Below, one piece after another: positions 48,901 to 61,052 of a stretch of 64,000 nt of DNA. This stretch comes from Blastomussa wellsi (lineage: Eukaryota > Cnidaria > Anthozoa > Scleractinia > Plerogyridae), in contig OX393567.1 in assembly GCA_947652115.1 (NCBI GenBank), positions 430,001 through 494,000 on the forward strand, read 5' to 3'. The position numbers and the translations under genes were made by a program. Under the pieces are notes generated by a model, which was not told the origin of the DNA, made no database searches, and saw nothing but the letters and a program-made list of their open reading frames with translations. Every line of letters begins with the position of its first letter. Position 1 is the stretch's first letter.

Positions 48901-51497
48901 AGACATTTTCATCTACCAAAAATTCAAGTGAAAAAAAGCTGTAGAAAACGACCAGACATAACACAGATATGGAACATACAGATAAAATAGAGAAAGAAGA
49001 AATTGCATGGAACAAAGCCAGTGGTAGTGTTTTATGCATCGTTTTATCACGACGTTACGACTGGAAAACCAGTCTCGCCATAGAGCGCCAGGAGATATAT
49101 CTGATACAATGTTCATGAATGTTAGCACGGTAAACTTGAAGTAATACGAGTCGAGAGTTTGAGTGCTTGTCATCGTTTCAACGATGCGTGACTTGTGTTC
49201 AAAACGTATAACTTTTGCAAGGAGCACATTTTTGTGATTAATACTTCTTGGACGCCTTTTTGTGTTTCTTTGGATTTAAGGTCAATTTCACACTTTTCTG
49301 ACTGTTTATTTGTTTTCAGACTACAGGGATAAGTGCCCTCCTGGATGGTTGCCATTCGACGAATTTTGTTATTTATTTGTATCAAAGTCCAGTGGAAAAT
49401 GGGAGGAGTTTCCACAAAAGTGCAACGAGGAAAATGGTCTTCTTGCGATGCCTAAAACGGATAAAGAACTGAAATTTCTACAAGACAAAATTGCATCCTG
49501 GAAACAAAAAAAAAAGTATTTCTACATTGGCCTGAAGAAGAAGACCGGGATCTGGACATGGGTTGATGACATGCCTTACACACGTGACGTTCACGTGAAA
49601 GACGATTTGGATGACAAAATCTGCGCAGCTCTTTCAAAAGATGACGTTCATATGATTACATGCAGCGAACCAAAAGCTGGCTACATTTGTGAACTGAGGA
49701 CAGGTTATATTCTCGTTTATCGTTTTGCTTAATATCCTTGATTTGGCACATGCAAAACAGATTCGATGGGTGAACGAAGTCGTGGATGCAAAATAGAGGA
49801 ATACTTGTATGCGTATTTAGTGGGAGGCGCGGTGGCCTAATGTTTAGTCCACTTCACTCCGGATCGAACAGTCCGGGTTCGATCGCTGGTTGGATCACTG
49901 TGTGTGTGCCTCGTGTAAGACTCGCTACCCTTACAGTTCCCCTCTCCCCCCCCCCCCCCCAGGGGGGTAGATGGGTACCGGCGAATTGTCGGGACAATTA
50001 ACCTAACAGAATGTTGGGGAGCAACCTGAGATGGGCTAGCATCCCATCCTGGGGGAGTAGCAACTAGGTCTTTCAAGCTACAAAAACCGTAGTTAAGCCA
50101 CGAAGCTATGAACCAGTTGATATTCAGGCTATTATACTCGCATTTACTCTAAGCACTTGAAAACTATTAAAAAACAAGATAGCTCAAAAGCATATTTCCA
50201 CTGGGGACGTGACGAATTGTTCAAATGGTCATGCTGAAAATTTTATTGTGGTGAAAATCTGACCAGCATTGGCACAATCAACAACATAATAAAAAACGAA
50301 TTCACGAATGTTTTGTAAATTTGTCTTTGAACACTTCTTGTAGGAGTGGAGGTATTCCACGTACTTGCATTTGGTGATAGCCTGACAAATGGTCTCCATA
50401 GTGACGACAAGAGCCACACACCTTACGCCAAGACCCTGGAGTATCTGTTAAACAAGGACATTCATAGGTGCTACACCCTGACGACACTTGCAAAGGACGG
50501 CACTGAAGCAGCTGAAATGTCCACCAGGCTTGAAAATCATCTACGAGACGGTGGGGTTTATTCTTAGTTAGTGTCAGATGTGTAATTGTTATGAGTAGCT
50601 CCTCGAGAGGGTTGGCTACCCTAGTGGGCAAAATAAGTCTATTCTGCCCCTTACCCGTGGGGTTCATATGCAAAATGATAAATCCCTTATCGACCAAGCT
50701 AGTTGGACCTAGTTCCCAGGGGTCAAGATGGCTGGATAATTTTCTCTTTTTTTGCGTGATTGTGGACCTCAAGCCAGCCATCTTCAGTGTAACCTTAATT
50801 AATTACCCATTTTAGCACACCATCGAACGGCTAGCTGGCGTAATCCATAAAGCAATAATGATGTGAGACTGTCAGCAATTTAATTGAGGCCTTCATACAA
50901 AACATTCAACAAAGACATAATATGTATACAAGCCGCTACGACTCGATCTTTATATATTTCTCTTTTGTTCGTAAATTCTGGTTGAAACTGATTTCTTTAT
51001 TTGTTAAGATCAGCTTGCTGGATGAAAACTTAGTTTTCCATTTTTTGACTATGATTTTTTCTATTTCATTAGCAAAGTACAAATACTCCTGGGTTATAAT
51101 ACTGGCCGGTACAAACGACATTGCTCATAACAGTCGAACTCGCTACAGAAAGGCCTGGGACAATGCAGTTGAGCGCATTATCAACCTCCACATAGCTTCT
51201 CACCGTTATGGCGCGAAAACGGTGGCCATCACCATCCCTGAGATGGACTGCGAAGAATCCAAAAGACCACCATGTCTTCACACACATTTGGAAAGAAAAT
51301 ACATCAATGAAAAATTAAGATATTATGCCAGATCAAACGAGTTCACTATCCTTTGTGATCTGGCGGTGAAATTTCCAAGATATTCTTTAAGCAGTGAGGA
51401 GCGAAAGCTGATGTGGGAAGTTGGATTGCATATGAAACCAGCGGGATATGAACGAATGGCGGAGATCATTTATAAGGACCTGTTGGCGCACGTCTGA
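45903..51497 (+). CDS. Secreted chimera: disordered Ser-Gly/acidic region + C-type lectin + SGNH/GDSL hydrolase (about 918 aa)
   Basis: Six exons: 45903-45969, 47073-48686, 48801-48860, 49320-49703, 50344-50550, 51073-51497. They total 2757 nt, and every intron is phase 1. Exon 1 is a signal peptide (LMTCLMLSVFAG). The 1.6-kb exon 2 is low-complexity, Ser/Glu/Asn/Lys-rich, with acidic runs (EDESDSDESG) and SSGSGEGTGSGEYY, a glycosaminoglycan-attachment-like motif. Exon 4 is a C-type lectin fold: CPPGW, FCYLF, YIGLKKKTGIWTWVDD, KICAAL, GYICEL, with six cysteines but no EPN/QPD or WND calcium site. Exons 5-6 are SGNH hydrolase: FGDSLTNG (Ser), IILAGTNDI (Asn), VGLHMKPAGY (His). The usual Asp three residues before that His is Val. 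Likely extracellular matrix or surface; substrate unknown. The single-gene model rests on matching phases; transcripts would settle it. Confidence 0.75.
49824..50095 (+). mobile_element. tRNA-derived SINE copy 2 (intron between lectin and SGNH exons)
   Basis: GCGGTGGCCTAATGTTTAGT (A-box-like), GTCCGGGTTCGATCGCTGG (B box), then a poly-C run, ATGGGTACCGGCGAA, GATGGGCTAGCATCCCATCC and GGGGGAGTAG. Same family as copies 1 and 3. Confidence 0.85.
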
Positions 51498-52500
51498 TGA
51501 CCATAAAGAACTGGAATATTAACATGTATATAGTATTATTATTCAACTGTGCTTCGTAGAGTACACATAACGCCCGGATCGAGTACAAATAGCAAGCGGT
51601 ATTTTGGCGTGTTGGGTGATAAATCTGTTATTAGACGTTTTGTTGTGTAGTATCGTTGTTTGTATTTTGACTCGCCCTACGGGCTCGGTAAAATACGGCA
51701 CAACTCGTAAAATACTCCGCGATACTATACAACAAAATGTCTAAAAAGATATATGTATTCTAACAACTAATGACCCACTGCACAGGAACAACCAAAAAAC
51801 AGGCACTTAAAAACGTTATATTTTTTGTGGCCATGTCTTACTGTCATAGTGTTTTATAAGCAAATACTTTCAATATAATGGGAGGTTTTGTTTACATTCG
51901 TAACTTCTGTTAAAGTTACAAACTTTTATTTTTTTCTTTTTTTATTTTTAATTTGCGGAGAGACGGAAAAATCAAGCTTTGATGCTTATGCTGAGGTAAT
52001 GTTTTAAGGACTAAGTAAGTTTTTGACAGCCACTCGCTTGTAGGCTGGTTTAGTTACACACAGCTATCTCGTAATTAAATTTGGTAAGGTCCCATACCCA
52101 ATAGTATTCGGACGGAGTGGAGTACAATTCCGGGTGCAGTTTCAAAATCAGCCGAGCGCGCAGAGTGAGGCAGATTTTAAATTTTGAGCCACACGAGGAA
52201 ATTTAGAGCCACACTACACGAGGTCTAATTACTGATTAATCGTATCAATAACACATTTAATTCGAGGTTAGGAAGTCTTTGAAAACCACTTTTGCGTGAA
52301 AAAGTCGAAATCATATTCAAACAGTGATACGATCACACAATTTGAGACTATTTTTAGTGTGTATTTTCTTTCTCTTTTTTCCCTGATTAGCCTGGCCCGC
52401 CTCGATAGCGTTGCTACCTGCGGAGCCAGGAGATTAAGACCTAATTCTGAAGTAATAAAATATTGTTGTTGTTGTTGTTTGTTGTGATCGTTATTGTATA
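51498..52500. other. 3' flank and repeat debris
   Basis: A palindrome-rich AT element lies near 51590-51780 (GTTGTGTAGTATCG against CGATACTATACAACA). At about 52385-52480 a GC-richer block ends TAATAAAATATTGTTGTTGT, which looks like the 3' tail of another retroelement. No exon is supported. Confidence 0.45.
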
Positions 52501-52522
52501 AAAATACCTTTTTTCCAGCGTT

Positions 52523-52870
52523 AATACCATCCACAGACATAATCTTCGAGGTGCGCAACATAACCTGTTTATTCCGCGTCCGAACACTGAGGCCCTCAAA
52601 AAGAGTTTTCGTTATAGGGGCGCAGTAACATGGAACAGTCTGTCAGCGGAGGCTAAGCAGGCCACTACTTTAGATAGTTTTTATTCTGCTATTGTACATT
52701 AGTAATTTCTTAACTTAGTTTAGCACTTATTTTAGGATTTTTTTAACAATGTCTGTAATTTAGTCTTAGTTTTTATGTACTAGGTTTAATGCGCACGGCT
52801 CTTTAGAAGACCACTTTTTAGTGATAAGGATCCCGTGGATAAATAAAGTTTATTATTATTATTATTATAA
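52523..52870 (+). mobile_element. 5'-truncated LINE (CR1/L2/Rex-type reverse transcriptase C-terminus and 3' UTR)
   Basis: An open frame of 59 codons to the TAG at 52702 reads NTIHRHNLRGAQHNLFIPRP, then KKSFRYRGAVTWNSLSAEAK, the typical end of CR1/L2-like polyproteins (LRG..LF.PRPNTE..K.SF.YRGA..WNSL). The 3' UTR ends GATAAATAAAGTTT(ATT)n. Everything upstream of the last 60 residues is gone, so the copy is dead. Confidence 0.85.
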
Positions 52871-54016
52871 TGTTGTGAGAGGATCAGACTATGCTGTTAT
52901 CTAGCTCAAGTCTTTAAACGCGGTATTTTGTAAAGTTTCGATGAGGTTTCCAAGAAAGAAAACAATTTGAAGCATTTCTGATGGGGTGTTCGGTTTCCGC
53001 CCAACATTATTGCTGACGTTTTACAAAGCACCACTTAGGGGCTTTGGTTAAGAGACTTAGAGGCTTAGGTTAAGCGGTGACAGTAAAGCGTCACTTTCAA
53101 TGAAACAAAGCAAATGCAGATTTTAAGTTGAAATTAAACTTGGTTGCGCTGGAGCATTTGACCCCAGATCTGAAGCTTGACACACTGCATCCTTTTGGGC
53201 CACCGAGGTTCTCTACTTTTAGAGGGGAATGGATCTAAATTATATTTACTAGCGTAAAACCACTCTTGTTTTGTTAGGGTCCAAAGTTTTAGGGTTTTTT
53301 TACGCATTCTTGCCGGGAGTCATGGTGCATTCTTTCTCCAATATTTTCGTTTTTTTTTTAATCGCACAAAAACTGCATTTTCTACCCTGGCTCCAATCCC
53401 AGGTGCCCCTATTGACCGCCTAACAGTTCCGACTAAAACTACCTGACCCCAAGGGCAGGTGGGGTGGGTGAAATTGAACACGTGACAGCACAGGTTACCA
53501 TTCGTGAACGCGTTTCCATCGATAAATCGAGAAACGCGACGGGAAATTATGAAGCAATTGACATGGCTTAGCTACAAATCCATAGAATAACTGGCATTTA
53601 TAAAGAGAAGTCAGTGAACGGAAGGTCTGTATATCGTCCATAGACGTAAGCATGGGTTTCTGTTAAGGTTTTCTCGCTTTGTTTGGATTCACTGAAACCT
53701 GTTCGCACTTATGGGAATTTGTGAAGATTTCGTGGGGCTGTTCAGTTGTTTAAAGTTTGTTTTATCGATGACGGAGTAAATTAAGATGGTAATTGTTGTT
53801 TTAAATCTCCCATCGAAAAAATTCCAAATTGATCGCGAAGTTTCACGTTGCTTTTTGTACCAGCAAAATTATTCATGCATGAATGATCAGGGATAGTTTG
53901 GGATGTGAATCTTGGCAGGACGAATAATAAAATTAGAACCGGGCACAATAATCCTCTAAGAATTGACTCTTCTCAAAGATATATGTGCTTGAAAATGGAG
54001 AGAAAACCTATTTCAG
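52871..54016. other. Intergenic spacer
   Basis: No gene seen. The sequence has no long open frame. Confidence 0.4.
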
Positions 54017-54305
54017 GTCCCAGTGGCCTAATGGTTAGTGCGCTGGACTCTGGATCGGACGGTCCGGGTTCGAGTCCTGGCCGGGGCACTGCGTTGTGTT
54101 CTTGGGCAAGACACTTTACTCTCACAGTGCCTCTCTTCACCCAGGTGTACAAATGGGTACCGGCGAATTTACTGCTGGGGGGTAACCCTGCGATGGACTA
54201 GCATCCCATCCTGGGGGGAGTAGAAATACTCTCTGTCGCTTCATGCTTCGGAAACCGGGGATAAGCTCCGGCCTGATGGGCCACTAGGCCCGACAGCAGA
54301 CTTAC
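54017..54305 (+). mobile_element. tRNA-derived SINE copy 3 (best preserved)
   Basis: CAGTGGCCTAATGGTTAGTG (A box), GGTCCGGGTTCGAGTCCTGG (B box GGTTCGAGTCC), CAAGACACTTTACTCTCACA, AATGGGTACCGGCGAA, GTAACCCTGCGATGGACTAG and CATCCCATCC. The promoter boxes are near consensus, so this is probably the youngest of the three copies here. Confidence 0.9.
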
Positions 54306-54796
54306 CTTTACCAGTCTACTACGAACTAGGTCCCAGTCTACCACTACTACATGTCATGAGAAAGATCGTCAAATCTGCAGTAAAAACCATTCGATCAGTG
54401 TTTTAATCAGTTTAGCAGTGGCTCAAAACCTTTTCAGTTCCAATAATGACTACGAGAGAACTTACAGGGAAGGACAAACACAAATTCTGTTCGCAGTCCG
54501 TTCTTGATTCAGATTTGTTTACTGGTGTACTTAGCCAGTTTTTGTTGTATCAGGAAAGGGTCACGTGACTGTTGTTGAATCTCCAGCTTAGATGTTAGCG
54601 TTGTGTTATTTTCAGAGACGTGAATTGTAGGAAATGAATTTTCGCGTCACATAGTTTATTTAGAGCGAAATTTCGTTTTCCATGTATTGGGTTAACGCTA
54701 GTTGCTTTTCTGTTACCGAGCGGATGTGTGGACACGTGCTACCCATTTAGTGTTTATTATATCTCTTGGATAGCAGTTGTCACCGCCCTTTCCAAA

Positions 54797-57700
54797 ATGG
54801 CTAGAATGTCCAATTTGACTGCTTTCTTCTTGATTTGGAGCTGTGGATTTTGCTATTCAGGTACGTAAAATTCTGTTCTTTTGCACACTTTTAATACCAA
54901 GAACGAAAAGGAGTTTTGGTTTCAAACGAGCATTTATATGATTTAATTCAAAGTTCAAGTGTTCGTCAAGGGTGCACATGGATTGGTCTCGTGGAAAGAC
55001 GCACCTACCTGGAGGGACAGATCAGGTCAGTTTACATGTAATAATTTATCTAATATAACCAAAACCACAACGATTCTAAGTATAAAAAGGGGTAAAATGA
55101 TACCCAAAGCAAGGAAAAAAGGATTGAAACAGAAATAAAATAAGATGAAATCAAGTATAATATATTTGGTATTCATTTTCTTTTAGCCCCCGTAGAAGGG
55201 TTGTTTTGAAAACCGATATTACGTCTTTGGGATAAAGCCATTACTTTCCAAAATTTCATTACGAGTTGTGTCATTGTTGGCTTTCGAACTTTAGTTATTT
55301 TGTGAAAACAAGTTTAAAGTTATTTTTTACATATTTGTGACAGTTGTCCCCACCCCTCCCCCAGTGGACGTTGCGGCTTACAAGAAAAGAGGAGAGAGTA
55401 AGGATGGAAATTGTATTGAATTTGCTCCTGTTCATTTATCTGCATAGGTCTTGGAAACGATGACAAGGAAACACCACGGTTTAAAATGGCTGAAGAATAA
55501 GAGTGTTATGATGAAAAGAAATTAAGAAACTTTTAAAATTCATTTTCTTTATAAAATGATGTCAAAGAATACAGTGTTAGTTATACAATCACAGCGCTTT
55601 ACAGTTATATAATAAAAGTTTATGAAGTGATAACAATGCTTAAAGCATAGCGAAAATGGCAAGAGCAGCACTTACACAGCAAAAATCCTAGTATAAGCAT
55701 TTCCAGTCGTGTAATAAATCTCTTACTGGGTGAATATTGCCCTGGGGCTGGGCCCCTCGAAAGAGAGCTAGGGCCAATATTCTCCCAGTGAGATTCGGAG
55801 AAAGCTAGTTAACGTTGGTTAATAAGATATATCTATCTTTGTGTCTCATTTCTTTTTTTACGCAGTTCCTTATCCTTACCCAAGAGTACATGTAGTTAAA
55901 CACGTATACGTTGGACCACGAACCAGCATAGCAAAGAGTAAGTGATCTATCAGCTGTTACGACGGAACGTTAACAGTCAGAAAGTGTTGCATTGTGTCGG
56001 AGAAGTTATGACCAGTAATGAAATATTTTTTCGTGCCAAGTTACGTAACTACAAATAGCATTACGTATAATAAACAGTCTATTGGGAAAATGCCATGTTC
56101 ATTTAAAGTGCATGGCAAAATGCAAGCACAACAGAGCATGGCACAAAATGCCTACTGTACATGATCATTGCTTTCAAGTACACTGAAGCTTTTTAAAAAG
56201 AGTGCCGTTATCTTTTAACAACAGAATCTTCGTAGCTTCTACTATATGTTCTTTTTGTTTGCAGGAAGAAAAATGAATAAAAAGAAAAATTTAATTCAAA
56301 AAAGTAAGTCCTCGACTTTTTTGCTGTTTTTGCACTGATTGAGTGACATTCGATTGAGTGTATAGTTCTTAAAGTGAACTTAGAACTCAAGTTCTTGTGT
56401 ACTGTGTTTTTTTACGACTATCACTTTATCTTTTAGTTTTCTTCTCACTGCCTGTCGGAGCTGAGTTGCCAATCTATTACACTCATAAGCAAGGTACGGT
56501 TCTAACTACGATTTCTCCTCTATTTACAGCCTCCAATTTATAATGCATGTCAGTATTGGATTAATAGTAATCTGGACTAATCTAAAATGCATATGGGGTT
56601 GAGGGGAGAAGAACCAACTATGCAGTTAAATAATTTCAAAACCTCATTTCCTTCTCTCCCTTTAGTACCAGCTGAATCTCATAAAAAGAGTACGGTAGCT
56701 AATCCTGAAGGTATGATGAAAATGGCGTATAGTATGATCAATAATTATAGCTTTTTGTATCGACGGCTTGGAACAGAACTAATGAGGGATCTCCAGCCGA
56801 GGACATGAGGCCAGGTTACTGAGACTCGTGGGCGTAAAAGGGAAAAATTAAAAGTAATAAACAACTGGAGTTAACACGAAGAACAGCTGAAGATTTTTAA
56901 AATTATAAAATTGACGATGGTTTGGTTATTAAAACTGTATATTTTGAAATGTTCCCATTTTCCCAATGAATAACATGACCTGCTGAAATTAGCCGTACTT
57001 ACCTTGTTAAGTTAAACAGTCTTTAACAATAATTTAATAGTCTTTTTCTTTTCTTTTCTTTTTGGCAGTAACAGATAGTAAAGCTAATAGGTATTTTACT
57101 GAGGAAACCAATGGCCCCTTCAGGTCAAATACCTGGGGACTAAAAAAAGCAACTGGTACGTATGACGAATGTGAGCCATTGTTGATATGCATCACGGCCA
57201 CTTTATCGTGCAAACGTGCTATATTTATAACTCCTTTTCTTTTTAATTCCAAGATAACGAAGAACTTTCACCAGAATTAGAAACACGGACGATAGTACAA
57301 CAAAATTTGCTTCCATCCAGTGAAGGTAGGAAGAAGAACTAAAAAATAGATTTGACAGGGATGATGCAAAAAGGTTATACACAAAAGTAAAACTGGAGTT
57401 TGCAGTTCAACGAGAAATTGTGCGTGTGAAAGTATTTAATGCTAACCCCAATGATGTGTATATTTTCTGAAAGCTTATTAAATACAGTGTCTAATTTTGG
57501 ACTTAAAATTACGGTTATTTGAGAACACTTTTAAATAAACAACTAAACCTTTTTATGCGGAATTCATCTATAGATATTGGTCTAACCCTAATCTTAATCC
57601 AAAGGGTGTCTGGGATTTTCGTTTTATTCCTCTATTATTTTTTCTGAATTTGGAAACTAAAATAATGCCCAAAAATTCATAAAAAATAACGGAGAGATGA

Positions 57701-60581
57701 AACAAAAATACCACACTCTTTCTTAGAACAATATCTATAAATGAAATTCAACATAAAAGTTAAGTATCCATGTAAACCTATTATCAAAAAACCTATAATG
57801 TTGTGCATTCCAACATCATGACCATAATCGCAAACAATATACTGACGTTGCTTATTATGATCTTTATTATGAAAAAAAATCCAACTGGCCAATTTCTGTC
57901 AAACTATACACACTCTAGCTATAAATTCTTTCGTTTTTTGTTGTTAATATAAAGCACCGATCACATTTAGGACGTTTTTCTCTTTGCAGGGGACCTGAGG
58001 TATCACGGAATAGGAGGACAATACCTTCGACCTCGCACAGTCGATAAATACAGAGTTTTCAAGAATAGTGGACAATTTTTTAAAAGACCATCCAGAACAC
58101 AGCGAATTCTGAACGGTACTATTTGTTACCTATACCGTTTCCATTCCCATTCACTGGTTCTCCATATTCTTATTCATTATTATGGATAACAAAAACACTT
58201 GCCTTAAGCTTTTGAAGTTCGCCTCTTTTACAATCCTTCACAACCTCATTGTCAACCTGCAATCTAATGAAGACTTCTTAATTTCTAGCTTTAATGTATA
58301 GACGGTCAAAACCATCTGGATTAAAGATAGAGAGAGCTAGAAGAGATGTCACCAAAACGAAACCAAAATCAACTTTACTAAAGCAAAACAAAGGTATTAA
58401 ATTTATTTAGTTCAAGTTATGGTTTAGCTTGTATATCTGACTTTTGTATAAGTGAAGGGATTGTTGGAGTTTCCTGATTAAATTCTGTTGTGTTCTGTTT
58501 TTCAGAGTTAAATAAATTAGAAAAAGTTGGCTATGTAACGAAAGGTAAATAAGCAGTTTTATAGTTTCTTCAAACTCACGAGAGACAAGTTTAAGATTTA
58601 AGTTTCAGATTTAGTTATTTATATTATGAAGTAGAAATATTCTTAATGCTTAAGCTATTAACAAATTTATATTGATCATAATTTTCTTATTTAAGGCAAA
58701 GACGCAAAGAAATCAGGGCTGCCGAAAGGTATTCAGTGAGAACTATTCCGTTGCTATGGTCACCGCTATCTGGATTATTTTCGTATATTCGGTCGGCTGA
58801 ATAGAAAATGTAAATAAGAAGACAGGGTTTTGGGAACTGATAAGTGCATGCCTTTCTCTATTTAATTTAGGAAACTGGCATAGTATGTTAACTAAATGCC
58901 AGTTAAAAGGGAAAGTGAAATATAACTTTTATTACTTTTTGCCGTAGAATAAAGTATGGAACTTCTTACTTAAAAGTGGTTTTAAAAATGGTTTTAACCA
59001 GTAAATAGGCTTTGCTGGAATTTAAAGAACATAACAGAAATAAGAAATGAAAATTTATCCTTGTAACTTATAAAAATGTCAACTTTTACTCGCCACCTTT
59101 TTGTCTCAATAGAAACCCTGATAAATTTCCCTTTCAAGTCCTGTTTTAGCATGACATTTTATGAATGCAAGGCTAAGTTTTCATAGTTGCTAAAATTAAC
59201 GTCGGTGATATTTACGATTGCCAAGATGACGCCATAAGCTCTTTTAGAAGGCATATAACGCTTGCATGTTTACCGAGAAGTCATGCTCTAAGATTCTTAT
59301 CAAAGGAAAGATCATGATCACTGGAATTTGAAAACGTTTCAACCACGTATGTTTATATTCACATATAAATCCTTAACATAATCACACATAAATAAAAAAC
59401 ATTTCAGCCATATCTATTCTTTCGAGGTCCCGGGGAATTCAAGTAAGGGAATATTAAGGTTTCTTAAACTTATGAACTCAGATACGTACTTAATTTATCA
59501 TTATCAACATCTTAATATTGTAATTCACTGACATTAAAGTAAAACAATCTAAATTAAATCAAGTAATTTCACGTATTTTTAATTAATGGCAGGTGACAAA
59601 CGGACCACAAGCCGAGGCTCAAAGAACAAAATTAATTCAGAGATTGAGAATCTTCTAACAAAGTTCCTTATTGTCCTTTAGCTAAGAACTGCCTAAATAA
59701 ATCTTTTTATGACTTCTCTCCCTGCATTTTTTTGTTACTCTAATTGGAGTTGAAAAGAACAATATGGGAATGAATCAATTTTAGTTGCCTATGCCCCACT
59801 CTAGGAGTCCATGTAGGTCACGTGAACTAGTAAGCCATGTGCTTGCCATTCTCCCTGATCTTTCGCTGTTGGAAGGAATCGTTTTGTGGCAAAGCAGCAG
59901 TATGTGGGGTGCTATTCTGACAGCAGACATAATTAATTCTTCAAGTCCTGATATGAACATAGAAACTATTCTTACCGGCCTTTTATGTGATTAATTACAA
60001 GAATTGTCTATAAAACTATCTAGAAAAATACGTTTTTATTTAACTGACATTGGCGAGGGGGGCAGTGAACCATTTGCCCAAAAAATTCTCCCAAGTTGCC
60101 TTACCCAAATTTTCTTGTGCTGCCCAAAAAACCTGATTTGCCCGAAATTTGGAGGGGGGGGGGGGGGGCTGCAGCCGCCACCCTGCCCCCGGCCCTTACG
60201 CCTATGATAACTGATAAACTGACTGGAGACGGTTACCGCACCATGTAGGGAGCGGTCCTGTTGTCAAAAGATCCAGTTTAAATATACTGATCCAGTCAGA
60301 CTTTTTAATATATTAACCAATAATTAGTTTTGAGCTTGGTTCAAATACAAGGCAGATCGGCTACTATAACAACGTCGCAGAAATAAATAGGATTTAGCAA
60401 AAAAAGAGAAAAAAAGTAATAAAAAATATTGCCCTAAAATTAAATGGAGGAAACAAAATTACAAAACCAGGATTTATAGTGGTATCTACAAAGCGTTGTC
60501 ATTTTGTCTTTCTTTTAATTTCACACAGGTGAAACACTAGACGACATTATGATAAAATTGAAGCCGAGGAAGGATGTTTAA
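54797..60581 (+). CDS. Secreted basic protein encoded by many small phase-1 symmetric exons (micro-exon-type gene)
   Basis: Exon 1 54797-54860 is a signal peptide (MARMSNLTAFFLIWSCGFCY). Internal exons: 55344-55397, 55866-55937, 56265-56303, 56437-56493, 56666-56710, 57069-57155, 57254-57325, 57990-58115, 58289-58393, 58506-58544, 58696-58728. All are flanked by AG/GT, all are multiples of three (33-126 nt), and all are phase 1-1. Terminal exon a is 59593-59681 (KFLIVL-stop, AATAAA at 59696), about 293 aa. Terminal exon b is 60529-60581 (IMIKLKPRKDV-stop), about 281 aa. An optional 35-nt exon at 59408-59442 would shift the frame of terminal exon a. The protein is Lys/Arg-rich with many dibasic sites and no cysteine after the signal peptide. 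I recognise no domain. The architecture recalls secreted micro-exon genes. Individual exon calls are by signal and frame only. Confidence 0.7.
59696..59701 (+). promoter_or_regulatory. Polyadenylation signal AATAAA after terminal exon a
   Basis: AATAAA lies 15 bp after the stop codon of the 59593-59681 exon, supporting its role as an alternative last exon. Confidence 0.5.
60055..60190 (-). repeat. Dispersed repeat, inverted relative of 36380-36500
   Basis: Minus-strand order of TTCGGGCAAATCAGG, TTTGGGTAAGGCAACTTGGG and GGGCAAATGG, with a poly-G run on the + strand. It matches the 36.4 kb copy including the adjacent homopolymer. It lies between the two alternative terminal exons of the micro-exon gene. 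Confidence 0.75.
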
Positions 60582-60898
60582 TAAACTACAATAATAACGA
60601 TGAAAACCAGGGAACACTGACTCCTGTAAACACCTAAGGACTGTCGGCTCACGTGACGTTGAACGGTTCTACAGCCAAGGAGTCATGTGATTTAGCCTTC
60701 CCTAACAAGTGGACATACATTGTTGAAATTTGCGAGATGACAGTTTTGAGCTCAGAGTAAATTATTAACAGTGTGGCAATTCAATTATTTGTTTATCAAA
60801 GATTCAACCGCCCTCAGATCTCACACTCAATAATCACTCAGGCTAGTCTTGCTTATTTCACATAAAGCTCTGACAGTTTTCTTTCTCCCAGTGAAACT

Positions 60899-61052
60899 CT
60901 ATAATAGAGTGTTTTCACATGACGTCGCGGCGGCCATATCGGTCTCCCAAAGCAATCTTCCGGGAATTGAACTCTATTGTTATGAAAATATCATCTTTTG
61001 TTTAAGCAATCCAATATGGCCGTTTGTCACGTGTGTGAAAATACTCTATAAA
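60899..61052. mobile_element. MITE, about 154 bp
   Basis: Imperfect terminal inverted repeats of about 35 bp: TATAATAGAGTGTTTTCACA on the left and GTGTGAAAATACTCTATA on the right. Both continue inward to a GGCCATAT block. No transposase. Confidence 0.8.

Noticed and set aside
54038..54223. Frames over the SINE, and its tRNA-like head as a tRNA gene
   Set aside because: The head has A and B boxes but no credible acceptor stem, and the same body recurs in two other places, so it is a SINE.
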